From JAHHTP01 sp964587555 (lineage in GTDB: Bacteria; Bacillota; Clostridia; Oscillospirales; Ruminococcaceae): DNA of 64,000 nt. Below are positions 15,527-24,535 of this stretch, piece by piece. The stretch is from positions 12,469 through 76,468 of the forward strand of contig CAZPLR010000004.1 of the NCBI GenBank assembly GCA_964587555.1, read 5' to 3'. Made by a program: the position numbers and the translations under genes. Under the pieces are notes generated by a model. It worked only from the letters and a program-made list of their open reading frames with translations, was not told where the DNA came from and did not search any database. How positions within the stretch are numbered: the stretch's first letter is position 1; the number at the start of each line of letters is the position of its first letter.

Positions 15527-17503
15527 TTATTCCACTTCTTCAACGGGATCTTCGTCGTTCTGAAGCGCCCTTATTGATAAGCTGACACGCTTCTTATCAT
15601 AATCGATATCGATGATTTTAACATCAACTTCCTGACCGACCTTTAAGAAATCAGCGATCTTCTCAACGCGCTGGTTTGCAATCTGAGAAATATGGATCAA
15701 GCCGTCGATGCCCGGAATCACCTTGGCAAACGCGCCATATTCCGTGAAGGAAACAATGGTAACGGTTATAACGTCGCCAACATTGTAATTCGCTTTTAAG
15801 ATTTCCCACGGATTGTCTTCCTGTTTTCTATAGCCCAAGGAGATGCGCTTCTTCTCCGGATCTAAATCACGGATATAAACCTCTACCATATCGCCGATCT
15901 TAAGAATGTCAGAAGGTCTTCTGACACGCTTGGTCCAAGACAACTCGGAGCGGTGGATCATGCCGTCAACGCCGCCTATATCGACAAACGCACCGTACTC
16001 GGTCAAAGATTTTACCTCGCCGGTGAACTTATCGCCGATCTGCGCAGTCGACCAGAATTTCTCCTCGGCAGCCTTTCTTTCCTCCGCGTGCAGTTCACGC
16101 TCCGCAGCCTTGATCGAAGCAAGCGCTCTGCCGCGTTTCTCGTTGACCTCAAGCAGCTTTACCTTGACCTGCTTTTTCAGCATGGTGGTCAGGTCGTTGA
16201 CCCTCTGTATCGCAACGTGGCTTGCCGGAACAAAGATCTTGGTCTTGTTGGTCAGAACCAGCACGCCGCTCTTGACTACGTCGGTTACAATACCGTCTAA
16301 GATCGTGCCCGCTTCGTAAGCTTCCTTAACGGTTTCAAAGCCAATCTGCTCGTCGCATTTTTTCTTGCTGAGCATAACGGTGCCATCCTGATCATTGACC
16401 TTCAAAACGATTAAATCGACTTCATCGCCAACTTTGACGACGTCCTCGGTGGTCTGGGTAGGATCGGCAGTCAGCTCGTCAGTGGACACAACGCCGGTCT
16501 GCTTTGCGCCAATATCGACGTGAACTTCATTCGGTGTAATCGAAACGACAGTACCGTGAACTCTTTTTCCGACATATAATTTAGCATTGTCCTGGTATTG
16601 ATCCAGCAACTGCGCAAAGTCCATCTCCTCTTCTACATTGTTGTTTTTCAACATTTCTTCCATAGCGTAAATAGCCTCCTTTATTATATAAGCCGGAGTT
16701 GATGCTCCAGCGGTTATGCCAATTTTCAGTCGTCCTTTTAAAACCTGCGGCTGCAACTCATCCGCAGTCTGGATTAAAACGGTGTCGCACTCGTTTTGGC
16801 AGATCTGGCGCAGCTTCTGCGTATTGGAGCTTTCTCTGCCGCCAATCACGACCATCAGGTCGCTTTCGCGCGCTAAAGAAACCGCCTCCTGCTGACGTGC
16901 GCTCGTAGCACTACATATTGTATCACAAATTCTGAGATTTGTACAGTACCTTTTTGCAATTTCGGCACTTTCACTCCAAAAGTTTACATTATAGGTTGTT
17001 TGAGCCACCATGAGCATGGGGCTATTCACCTTATCGCCAAGGTTTTGTAATAATTTATCCAAGTCTTTTGGCGTTTCAAACACATATGCCTCTCCACTAC
17101 AAAAGCCTTTGATGCCGACTACTTCCGGATGCTCTGGATTTCCGGCAATCATAACAATTTCATTTTTCTCTCCCGCCTCTGAAACCAGACGGTGGATCTT
17201 GCCCACAAACGGGCAGGTTGCGTCCACATAAGCGTGTCCGATCTCGTTTAACGTATCGTAAACGGCGCTTCCGACCCCATGGGAGCGGATAACGAGCGTT
17301 TCGTTTTCCTTTGCGTCAAACGGCGAGTCCGCGATGCGGCAGCCCATTTTCGCAAGCCGCTCGACCATCTGCGGATTGTGGATAATCGGTCCTAGGGTTG
17401 CGACCAATTTTCCTTCCTTTAAAAGGCTTTCCACCAGCTCTACTGCCCGGCTGACGCCGAAGCAAAAGCCGGCTGTTTTGGCAAGCGTAATCCTCGGCGT
17501 CAT
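15527..17503 (-). CDS. ispH: Bifunctional IspH (HMBPP reductase) - S1 RNA-binding fusion
   Basis: Residues 1 to about 285 are IspH, the Fe-S enzyme that makes IPP and DMAPP in the last MEP-pathway step. Cluster cysteines are in GFCFGV, ATCPFV and ICSATSARQ. About four S1 domains follow, starting near VGKRVHGTVVS, AGTILDGIVTD, IGDKFTGEVKS and VGDVITVTIVS, ending in an acidic tail. This fusion is known in Clostridia. The start MTPRITLAKTAG follows GGAAAAGAGG and lies 2 nt past the plsC stop. 658 aa. Why an isoprenoid enzyme carries ribosomal-S1-like domains is not known to me. Confidence 0.93.
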   Translation of the reverse strand: MTPRITLAKTAGFCFGVSRAVELVESLLKEGKLVATLGPIIHNPQMVERLAKMGCRIADSPFDAKENETLVIRSHGVGSAVYDTLNEIGHAYVDATCPFVGKIHRLVSEAGEKNEIVMIAGNPEHPEVVGIKGFCSGEAYVFETPKDLDKLLQNLGDKVNSPMLMVAQTTYNVNFWSESAEIAKRYCTNLRICDTICSATSARQQEAVSLARESDLMVVIGGRESSNTQKLRQICQNECDTVLIQTADELQPQVLKGRLKIGITAGASTPAYIIKEAIYAMEEMLKNNNVEEEMDFAQLLDQYQDNAKLYVGKRVHGTVVSITPNEVHVDIGAKQTGVVSTDELTADPTQTTEDVVKVGDEVDLIVLKVNDQDGTVMLSKKKCDEQIGFETVKEAYEAGTILDGIVTDVVKSGVLVLTNKTKIFVPASHVAIQRVNDLTTMLKKQVKVKLLEVNEKRGRALASIKAAERELHAEERKAAEEKFWSTAQIGDKFTGEVKSLTEYGAFVDIGGVDGMIHRSELSWTKRVRRPSDILKIGDMVEVYIRDLDPEKKRISLGYRKQEDNPWEILKANYNVGDVITVTIVSFTEYGAFAKVIPGIDGLIHISQIANQRVEKIADFLKVGQEVDVKIIDIDYDKKRVSLSIRALQNDEDPVEEVE

Positions 17504-17504
17504 A

Positions 17505-18137
17505 TCAAGCCTCTTTTCCTTCGAATATTGCAAGCGTTTTTTCCCTCAATTGTGCGATCCGCTCCATTAGAAGCCGGCTTGCCGACTTGATCTGCGCCAA
17601 ATTCCTCGCGTTTTCGACCGCAACCTCTTTATTATGTATCATCGGTCCAAACATGATATGAATATGCTTACGGTGATGTTTGCGCTTTGGAAGCGCGGTG
17701 ACGCAAACCGGAAGGATATCCCCGCCGGAGTTGGAAGCGATGAGGATTACGCCGGACTTCGCCTTTTGCAGATTTCCATCTTTTGAGCGATGTCCCTCCG
17801 GAAAGATCGCAAGCGTTTTTCCCGCCTCAACCAATTCCCCGCCCTTATTGAGCGTTTCCATATCGCCTTTTCCGCGGGAAACCGAAAATGCGCCGATATG
17901 CCGCAGCACCCATCCAAAAAACGGATTTGCAAACAACTCCTCCTTCGCCATAAAATGAAGCTGCGGCTTCACGCTGATCCCCAGAAGAATCGGATCCGCG
18001 TTTGAGATATGATTGGACGCAAGGATAACCCCCTTGCCCTTCTCTGTCGGAATATTCTCCTTTCCCGACACCGTTATCTTATATATTATGTGCATCGGCA
18101 GCATCAAAACCGCCTTGCCCACCGCATACATCCACAT
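17505..18137 (-). CDS. plsC: 1-acyl-sn-glycerol-3-phosphate acyltransferase
   Basis: Membrane acyltransferase making phosphatidate. The NHxxxxD motif is SNHISNADPILLG near residue 42, and the second motif is FPEGHRS, with His in place of the common Thr of PEGTR. An N-terminal hydrophobic segment anchors it. 210 aa; ATG preceded by GAGGG. Order cmk-plsC-ispH/S1 is a conserved clostridial group. Confidence 0.93.
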   Translation of the reverse strand: MWMYAVGKAVLMLPMHIIYKITVSGKENIPTEKGKGVILASNHISNADPILLGISVKPQLHFMAKEELFANPFFGWVLRHIGAFSVSRGKGDMETLNKGGELVEAGKTLAIFPEGHRSKDGNLQKAKSGVILIASNSGGDILPVCVTALPKRKHHRKHIHIMFGPMIHNKEVAVENARNLAQIKSASRLLMERIAQLREKTLAIFEGKEA

Positions 18138-18178
18138 ATCTGTTCCCTCGCTTCATAATATGATGTCAAAAACGCTTT

Positions 18179-18847
18179 TTACAACGAAAGCCTTTCCCGC
18201 GCCAGCCGCAGCACCGCATTGACCGATTCATCCAAAGTCATGTCAGAGCTGTCGATCACCACGGCGTCTGCCGCTTTTTTGAGCGGCGCGATCTCGCGGT
18301 GCATATCCGCCTCGTCCCTTGCGGCGATCTCCGCCTTGACCGTTTCAAAATCGGCGGAAATCCCCTTTTCAATCAATTCCTTGCAGCGCCTTCTAGCGCG
18401 CTCCTCAACCGAAGCCGTCAGGAAGATTTTAAGTCCAGCGTCCGGAAGCACAACCGTGCCAATATCCCTGCCGTCCATCACGACATTGTTCTCAAGAGCC
18501 AGCCTTCGCTGAAGGTCGAATAAAAACTGTCTGACCTTTGGCAGCGGCGAAACCCTCGACGCATAAGCGGCGACCTCCTCGCTGCGGATTACCTCCGATA
18601 CATCCTCGCCGTCCACAAAAACGTGCTGCGCGCCGCCTAAATAGCGGATCGAAACCTCCATTTTCTCCAGCAGCGGCAGAACGTCCTCGATTTGCGCGAG
18701 TAAAACGCCCTTTTTCATCGCGGTGTAGCCGACTGCGCGGTAAAGCGCGCCGGTATCGACATAAATAAATTGTAATTCCTTTGAAACCTGCTTGGCTATA
18801 CTGCTTTTCCCTGCGCCCGCAGGCCCGTCAATCGCAATTGCTTTCAT
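18179..18847 (-). CDS. cmk: Cytidylate kinase
   Basis: Phosphorylates CMP and dCMP. P-loop GPAGAGKSSIAK at residues 8-19, then YVDTGALYRAVG and the DGRDIGTVV segment. 222 aa is normal. The ATG overlaps the stop of the flavoprotein gene upstream (4 nt), so the two are coupled. Confidence 0.95.
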   Translation of the reverse strand: MKAIAIDGPAGAGKSSIAKQVSKELQFIYVDTGALYRAVGYTAMKKGVLLAQIEDVLPLLEKMEVSIRYLGGAQHVFVDGEDVSEVIRSEEVAAYASRVSPLPKVRQFLFDLQRRLALENNVVMDGRDIGTVVLPDAGLKIFLTASVEERARRRCKELIEKGISADFETVKAEIAARDEADMHREIAPLKKAADAVVIDSSDMTLDESVNAVLRLARERLSL

Positions 18848-20103
18848 TCGTTCTTCCCTCTTACGCTTTCTGCCGCAGAACTTGCCGCCAAATATCCGGT
18901 CGAAAAGGCGATCTGTAAATTAAAACCGCCAGTGTATGCGTCCACATCGATGACCTCCCCTGCAAAATAAAGCCCCGATAAAAGCTTGGACTCCATCGTA
19001 TGCGGGTCAATCTCCTTGACTGAAACGCCGCCGCTTGTCACAATCGCTTCCTCCACCGGACGAAATCCCGAAACCGGAACTTGTATATCCTTGATGACGC
19101 GCACCAGCGACAGCCGCTCTTTTTTGGTAATATCATGCACCTTTTTCTCCGGCAAAATGCCTGCTAGTCTCATTATATCAGAAATTACCTTTTTAGGCAA
19201 TAGTTCACAAAGCGCGTTTGCGACCTCTTTGTTAACATATTTCGAAAAATCTCTTAAAACTCTTGCGTTGAGCTGTTCGGCAGTCAAAGCCGGTTTCAAA
19301 TCGATGTGCAGCAGATAATTCTGCGCCGCCTGCCGCATATGCGCCGACGCGGACAGCACCAGAGGTCCGGAAACGCCGAAATGGGTAAACAGCATCTCGC
19401 CCTGATCGGCAAAAACAATACTTTTCTTTTTGCCCTCCTCGCAGCGCAGCGCAATATTCTTAAGCGATAGCCCCATCGCATTCCTACAAATCGGCTCGTC
19501 GCTTTCCAGTGCGACAAGCGATCCTCGGCACGGCTTGATTGTATGCCCCGCCTGCGCCGCCAGCCGATAGCCGTCCCCCGTCGATCCGGTCGCCGGATAG
19601 GAAAGCCCGCCGCAGCAAACAAGCACCCGTTTTGCCAAATAGCGCGTCTTCCCGGCAATAACCCCCCGCAGAGCGCCGTTTTCGATCCAAAGCCCGTCTA
19701 CTGTCACGCCAGTGCAAAGCTTAGCGCCGGCGTCCTTTGCCGCGCCGATCAGCGTATCTACAATGTCAACCGCCCGATCCGACTGCGGAAACACGCGGTT
19801 GCCGCGCTCGGTTTTCAGCGTCAGCCCGCGCGTTTCAAAAAAGCGCATCACATCCTGCGCATTACAGCGTGCAAACGCGCTGTAAAGAAACTTTGGATTA
19901 CAGGGAACATGTTCCAAAAGCTTCTGCTCCGTGGTATTATTGGTCAGGTTGCAGCGCCCTTTTCCAGTAATCATCAGCTTGCGCGCCGGACGATCCTTTT
20001 TTTCCAAAACCGTCGTTTTCAGTCCCGCCTCTGCCGCAGCCGCTGCGGCAAATAGTCCGGCGGCGCCTCCGCCGACGATCAAAAGATCAGCCCGCTCTAT
20101 CAT
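18844..20103 (-). CDS. BaiN/HI0933-family FAD-dependent oxidoreductase
   Basis: Flavoprotein of the HI0933/YhiN/BaiN type. The FAD dinucleotide fold is at the N-terminus (LLIVGGGAAGLFAAAAAAEAG). ITGKGRCNLTN near residue 45 and the C-terminal LYFAGEVIDVDAYTGGFNLQ are family signatures. 419 aa is normal. Physiological substrate is unknown for most members. It is coupled to rpiR-like and cmk genes by 4-nt overlaps. Confidence 0.9.
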   Translation of the reverse strand: MIERADLLIVGGGAAGLFAAAAAAEAGLKTTVLEKKDRPARKLMITGKGRCNLTNNTTEQKLLEHVPCNPKFLYSAFARCNAQDVMRFFETRGLTLKTERGNRVFPQSDRAVDIVDTLIGAAKDAGAKLCTGVTVDGLWIENGALRGVIAGKTRYLAKRVLVCCGGLSYPATGSTGDGYRLAAQAGHTIKPCRGSLVALESDEPICRNAMGLSLKNIALRCEEGKKKSIVFADQGEMLFTHFGVSGPLVLSASAHMRQAAQNYLLHIDLKPALTAEQLNARVLRDFSKYVNKEVANALCELLPKKVISDIMRLAGILPEKKVHDITKKERLSLVRVIKDIQVPVSGFRPVEEAIVTSGGVSVKEIDPHTMESKLLSGLYFAGEVIDVDAYTGGFNLQIAFSTGYLAASSAAESVRGKNE

Positions 20104-21014
20104 TGCTTCCGACTTTCCTCAATGTACTTTTCCAGCTTTGGATCAACATTTTCCTCATCGCCCTTTTGATACACGTCATAATCCTCCCAGATGCGCTCCA
20201 AGCGGCTGAAGGTATCTTTCAGTTCATCGCTCTTTTTCAGCCCGACCGCAACGATCAGCGCATTGATGAGCGACAGCGGCGCAACCAGCGAATCCACAAA
20301 CGACGCCATGTCCGAGCTTGCCTGAAGAAAATAATTGGAAACCTTTGCGAGCGGAGAATCCGCGCTGTCGGTAATCGCGATAACCTTTGCCCCTTGCGAT
20401 TTTGCATATTGCAGCGCCGAGATCGTGCGGGTGGAATAACGCGGAAAGCTGATGCCGATGATTACATCCTCTTTGTTAATACGCAGAATCTGCTCAAAAG
20501 TTTCGGTAGAACTGGTGGTGTGGATCAGCCGGATATCCGGAAAGATCAATTGAAAATAAAACGCAATGAACCGCGCTAAAGTCGACGCGCTGCGCGCACC
20601 CTGTACATAAACGGTCTTTGCGCCCACAATCGCGTCGACCGCGCCGTCAAACGCCTCCCTGTCGGTATTCTCAAGCGTTTGGCGTATCTTTTCGATATCG
20701 AGGTTTAAAACCTTATCCAGCACCTCGCCGCTGCCGATCTGCTCGTTGGCAACCTCAATGCGCTGTACCGCCGTAAGCTTGTTCTTAATCAGCTCCTGCA
20801 GCTGCCGCTGCATATGCGGATAGCCGTCGTAACCCAGTTCAAATGCAAACCGCACGACGGTAGACTCGCTCACTCCGACCGTATGCCCCAGACGCGAAGC
20901 GGTCATAAACGCCGCCTTCTCATAATGATTGATGATGTAGTCGGCAATCAGCCGCTGACCCTTGGAAAAGCCTGATTTTTTTTCCTCAATGATACGCAAT
21001 AAATTCTTAGCCAA
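20100..21014 (-). CDS. MurR/RpiR-family transcriptional regulator
   Basis: N-terminal HTH_6 domain (about residues 1-77, with SRLGHTVGVSESTVVRFAFELG) and a C-terminal SIS sugar-phosphate domain (about 125-260, with VYVQGARSAS and IGISFPRYS). Such proteins sense sugar phosphates. No sugar catabolic operon lies next to it; it leads flavoprotein-cmk-plsC-ispH/S1. The start is TTG with AAGGAAGG before it. 304 aa. Confidence 0.9.
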   Translation of the reverse strand: MAKNLLRIIEEKKSGFSKGQRLIADYIINHYEKAAFMTASRLGHTVGVSESTVVRFAFELGYDGYPHMQRQLQELIKNKLTAVQRIEVANEQIGSGEVLDKVLNLDIEKIRQTLENTDREAFDGAVDAIVGAKTVYVQGARSASTLARFIAFYFQLIFPDIRLIHTTSSTETFEQILRINKEDVIIGISFPRYSTRTISALQYAKSQGAKVIAITDSADSPLAKVSNYFLQASSDMASFVDSLVAPLSLINALIVAVGLKKSDELKDTFSRLERIWEDYDVYQKGDEENVDPKLEKYIEESRKQ

Positions 21015-21067
21015 AAAATTGACCTTCCTTCTCGAATGAAATTTCCGTCTTTATTTTACTGTGCAAA

Positions 21068-21112
21068 ACAAGTCCCCCTTGCAATTCAGGAATGAATCCC
21101 AAAGGGGCTTGT
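21068..21112 (-). terminator. Terminator between fumarase-beta gene and RpiR regulator
   Basis: ACAAG-CCCCTTT pairs with an AAGGGG-ACTTGT arm on the minus strand, followed by TTTT. It separates the two transcription units. Confidence 0.7.
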
Positions 21113-21151
21113 CCATTTTATTTTACAATCATTATCCTCTGCGCATCGCAG

Positions 21152-21679
21152 CTACGCAAACAGGCTCCCGCCGAATGCGTCAATTCCAACAATCAGCGGA
21201 AAATCCTCCACCTGCAGCCGCTTGACCGACTCGCAGCCAAGTTCCTCGAATGCGAGTACCTCGCAGCTTTTGATGGCGCGGCAGACAAGCGCGCCCGCTC
21301 CTCCGATTGCGCAGAGATAAAAAGCATGATTTTTTACCATGCCCGCAACGACCGCGTCGCTGCGCTTTCCCTTACCGATCATGCAGGCAAGACCGTTGTC
21401 CAAAAGCTGAGGCGTAAACACGTCCATTCTGCCGCTTGTCGTCGGTCCGCAGGAGCCGATCGGCAAACCGTCCGGCGCAGGGGTCGGTCCAGCATAATAA
21501 ATGACCGCATCCTTTAGCGGAAAGGGAAGTTTTCTTCCTTCCTCCAACAGCGCGGTGAGTCTTTTATGCGCTGCGTCCCGCGCAGTATATACCGTGCCGG
21601 AAAGCAAAACGCGATCTCCGGCGCGCAGGATATCCGCCGCAGCGCGGATATCCTGCGTATGAATCCGTACCTCTTTCAA
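21152..21679 (-). CDS. Class I fumarate hydratase/tartrate dehydratase beta subunit
   Basis: C-terminal-type subunit of iron-sulfur hydro-lyases. GPTPAPDGLPIGSCGPTTSGRM and IGKGKRSDAV are family signatures. In two-subunit enzymes it pairs with an alpha subunit that holds most [4Fe-4S] ligands and is usually adjacent. Here no alpha gene is present: upstream is a DivIVA-like gene and downstream a terminator. The start is TTG after GAGGT. 175 aa, full length for a beta subunit. Substrate (fumarate or tartrate) cannot be told. Confidence 0.88.
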   Translation of the reverse strand: MKEVRIHTQDIRAAADILRAGDRVLLSGTVYTARDAAHKRLTALLEEGRKLPFPLKDAVIYYAGPTPAPDGLPIGSCGPTTSGRMDVFTPQLLDNGLACMIGKGKRSDAVVAGMVKNHAFYLCAIGGAGALVCRAIKSCEVLAFEELGCESVKRLQVEDFPLIVGIDAFGGSLFA

Positions 21680-21697
21680 AATCTACCTCGCACCAGC

Positions 21698-22771
21698 TTA
21701 ATTCAGATGCTCAAGTCCCGCAAGCAAGCCCTCCATGCTCTCCATCATGCGGCTCTTGAACGCATCGATCTCCGCTTGGAAATCATCCATCTTTTTGCGC
21801 TCCAGCTTCAGCTTCATATCCATTTCCGCCGAGATGTGGCTGCTTTCTTCCTTTGCCCGGTCGATAATCTCGTCGGTTTCCTTCTGAATTTGCAGCTTCT
21901 CTGCGGCTAGCTGCGCATTCTCCGCCTGCGCCTCCAAAAGCGTATCCTGCGCCTGTGCCTGCGCGTCCTCGATAATCTTTTGCGCAGTATAGCGCGTGTT
22001 CTCCACAATCTGGCTGCATTCACGCCCCAACTGCTCTGTGTCCGCTTTCGCCTTCATCTGGATACCCTCAGACTGCATATTCGCTTCCTTAAGCATATCC
22101 TCCGCTTTACGGCGCGCCTCCAGCAGAATACCGTCCGCCTCGGTTTGCGCCTTGCGCAGATACTCCTCACGCACCGGCTCCACCTGATTCTTCGCATCCT
22201 CAAGCATTGCGGCTGCCTCGTCGCTGAGCTGCTTTGCCTCTGCCTTCGCTTTATTCAAAAGCTCCTCTGCGGTCACAGCGGCATTTTGCAGCTGCACAAG
22301 CTGCGCAAGCTTTTCGTTTGCAAGCGCAAGCGCCTTTTCCTTCTGAGTAAAAGCCTCTTGACTTTGCTTCAATTGCTCGACTAATTCGGCATTCTGCGCT
22401 TCCTGCGCTTCATAACGGCTTAAAGCGACCGTTTCTTTTTCAGACTGCTCGGCGTCGGAAACCTGCTTTGTCAGCGCCTTATTCTTTTCCACCAGCGCGG
22501 AAATACGTTCATACTCTTCCTCCACAACCTCGCGAAGCTGATTGTTCTCATTCGTCAGGCTTTCCTTTTCTGCCTGAAGCAACTGCACAGATTCTTCCAG
22601 CTCGGAAAGCTTTTCCTGCGTTTCCTTCTGCGCTTTTTTCAGCGACTCCGCTTCCGCCGTAAAACGCTCGAGCTGTTTGCGGTGCGTGGCATCCTGCTCG
22701 CGGAATAAAGCGGCGACGTCGTCTTTATGATATCCACCAAACGAGACTTTTCTAATACTCTCCAAATCCAT
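21698..22771 (-). CDS. DivIVA-domain coiled-coil protein
   Basis: The N-terminal 35 residues (MDLESIRKVSFGGYHKDDV) match the DivIVA membrane-curvature domain; roughly 300 residues of Ala/Glu/Lys/Gln-rich coiled coil follow. Such proteins localise to poles and division sites and recruit partners. AAGGAGG supports the start at 22771 (357 aa); the frame opens 24 codons earlier, across the promoter. Not in the usual ylm-divIVA-ileS context, so a paralogue or a GpsB/SepIVA-like role is possible. Confidence 0.85.
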   Translation of the reverse strand: MDLESIRKVSFGGYHKDDVAALFREQDATHRKQLERFTAEAESLKKAQKETQEKLSELEESVQLLQAEKESLTNENNQLREVVEEEYERISALVEKNKALTKQVSDAEQSEKETVALSRYEAQEAQNAELVEQLKQSQEAFTQKEKALALANEKLAQLVQLQNAAVTAEELLNKAKAEAKQLSDEAAAMLEDAKNQVEPVREEYLRKAQTEADGILLEARRKAEDMLKEANMQSEGIQMKAKADTEQLGRECSQIVENTRYTAQKIIEDAQAQAQDTLLEAQAENAQLAAEKLQIQKETDEIIDRAKEESSHISAEMDMKLKLERKKMDDFQAEIDAFKSRMMESMEGLLAGLEHLN

Positions 22772-22810
22772 ATTGGCAGTCCTCCTTCTACAGATAAAAT
22801 CCTTTCTTTT

Positions 22811-22839
22811 ATTATACAGGAAACTTTTTGAAAATGCAA
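22811..22839 (-). promoter_or_regulatory. SigmaA-type promoter for the DivIVA-like gene
   Basis: TTGCAT and TATAAT with 17-bp spacing, about 40 nt before the ATG. Confidence 0.75.
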
Positions 22840-22876
22840 TCATTTCCCCTGCTTTTTTGCAAAAAATTCCTTGAGG

Positions 22877-24064
22877 TCACGGTTCTTCCCCGGCAATCCC
22901 GATCTTGACCTCCTTTGCAATATCGGTCTGCACCCTATAAACGCCGGTCATTGTAAGCTTTCCGTCCTGCTCTATGGTCGAAAAACTCTTTTCTAGAATG
23001 ATGTCCCCCTCCAATTCGTAAAGCTCATATTCCCGAAAACATCGCTTTAGGATCTCGACGCCGTCGGTCTTGGTCAGCGTCGACGGCGTTTCCTCGTATA
23101 ACGTATATTCGATCCTGCCAAAAGCGAGCGGAAGCTTGATGCCGAACAAAGAGAGCGCGTTTTTTTCTGCCTTCTTCGCATAAGGACGCTTCGGCAGGTT
23201 TGCGGCGCGGTAAAGCTTTATCTCTCTGCCGAACATCCAAATACTGCGGCGCGTTTCGGTTTTATCCAGCATTTTATAGTCCGGAGCTGTAAAATCGACC
23301 GTATAGCTTTTGGTGAGCGTCACTTCCGCCAAGGCCCTTGCCTGCGCGTGGTGGTAGGAAAGCTTCCCCGCCTCGGTTTCCAAAAATCCCGACACCAGAA
23401 GCTGCCCCTTATGCACCGCCGTTTTCCCAAAAACAACCTGCTTGCCCGACAAAACGTCTAGCTGATACAAAATTGCGTCGCAGGAGGCGACAATATTGCA
23501 AGGATCGTCTGGCAGGACATAGTCGTCTCCGCTTTTCTCGTGAACGATCACCTCCACTGTATTCCCTTCGATATTCACTGCCGCCCAAGCAAGCTTCGGC
23601 TGACCCAAAAGCAGCGACTGCCGCACCTGTTTCACATCGATATTCGGGATATAAGCGTAAGGCGACACCCCCTGCGATGCAAGCAGCGAGAGGATGTTGC
23701 TTTCATCGATCGAGCGGTTGCCGGTCACAGTGATCTCCGCAACGAAAAAGCTGGAGATGACCGGCAGCAGGATCATTGCCGCCAATATAACCCCAGCAAT
23801 AACCCGCAGTTTTACGCTTGAAAGCAAAAACGGCAGTCCGTGCCCGCGCACGGTATCAGCCGTAAACCCCAGATCCGAAAAAACGGAGTCGACTGTTCCG
23901 CCGTGCTTTTTCATACAGCAGAATGAAATTCTTGTCTGATCCACCTTTGGATTCCAAAAATAAACCCCGTTTTGATGCAGGCGGTTAAACAGCCGGACGG
24001 GGTTGGGCGTATCCGCCTCAAAACGGCAGTAACCCCCAAAAAGGCGTAAGATAAAGACGAACAT
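22877..24064 (-). CDS. yqfD: Sporulation protein YqfD
   Basis: Mother-cell sporulation protein with a POTRA-like region. FVFILRLFGGYCRFEAD opens the protein. One membrane segment (VIAGVILAAMILLPVISSFFV, near 92-112) precedes the ITVTGNRSIDESNILSLLA domain. 395 aa is typical. It starts 14 nt after yqfC. In many Firmicutes yqfC-yqfD precede phoH-ybeY; here they lie 21 kb away from those genes. Confidence 0.92.
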   Translation of the reverse strand: MFVFILRLFGGYCRFEADTPNPVRLFNRLHQNGVYFWNPKVDQTRISFCCMKKHGGTVDSVFSDLGFTADTVRGHGLPFLLSSVKLRVIAGVILAAMILLPVISSFFVAEITVTGNRSIDESNILSLLASQGVSPYAYIPNIDVKQVRQSLLLGQPKLAWAAVNIEGNTVEVIVHEKSGDDYVLPDDPCNIVASCDAILYQLDVLSGKQVVFGKTAVHKGQLLVSGFLETEAGKLSYHHAQARALAEVTLTKSYTVDFTAPDYKMLDKTETRRSIWMFGREIKLYRAANLPKRPYAKKAEKNALSLFGIKLPLAFGRIEYTLYEETPSTLTKTDGVEILKRCFREYELYELEGDIILEKSFSTIEQDGKLTMTGVYRVQTDIAKEVKIGIAGEEP

Positions 24065-24078
24065 ATCATTCCCCCGAA

Positions 24079-24372
24079 CTATCTGCCGACAATCTCTATA
24101 CGCAGAATATTTCCGGAAATTTCGGCGGTATCTTCAAAATAATCGATCAGCTTAAGCTCCGAGCCGTAGATGAATATCCGGCTTTTCTCAACGGTGAATC
24201 CAAGACATTCCTTTGTAAAATCGCACAGCCCGACACAGTGATGCAGCACGATCCGCCCGGTGCGGTAATACTCTAACACCGGCAGAAAGAAAAACTCGTC
24301 AAGCAGCCTTTGGTGTACGCCGTAAGCTTTTTCGCTTTTCTCTCTTTTTTCATTCTTTTCCGGTTTCTCCAA
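24079..24372 (-). CDS. yqfC: Sporulation protein YqfC (YabP/YqfC family)
   Basis: YabP/YqfC-family spore protein. A charged N-terminus is followed by the family core with GRIVLHHCVGLCDFTKECL and IYGSELKLIDYFED. 97 aa. The start is TTG, supported by a strong AAAGGAGAGGG. Partner gene yqfD follows. Divergent from the ylbJ-like gene, giving a small sporulation block. Confidence 0.88.
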   Translation of the reverse strand: MEKPEKNEKREKSEKAYGVHQRLLDEFFFLPVLEYYRTGRIVLHHCVGLCDFTKECLGFTVEKSRIFIYGSELKLIDYFEDTAEISGNILRIEIVGR

Positions 24373-24535
24373 TGCTGATTCCCTCTCCTTTGCGCATGAT
24401 AACAGCAGCTTTTGTTCCAGAATATGAGCCTTCCGGCGTATTTATGCGTTTTTCTCCCGCGCAGAAGCCGCTCATATTTTCCCCCTTTTGCGCATATGGC
24501 AGTAGTACCCAAATCCGCTGTAAAGGAGGAATTAT

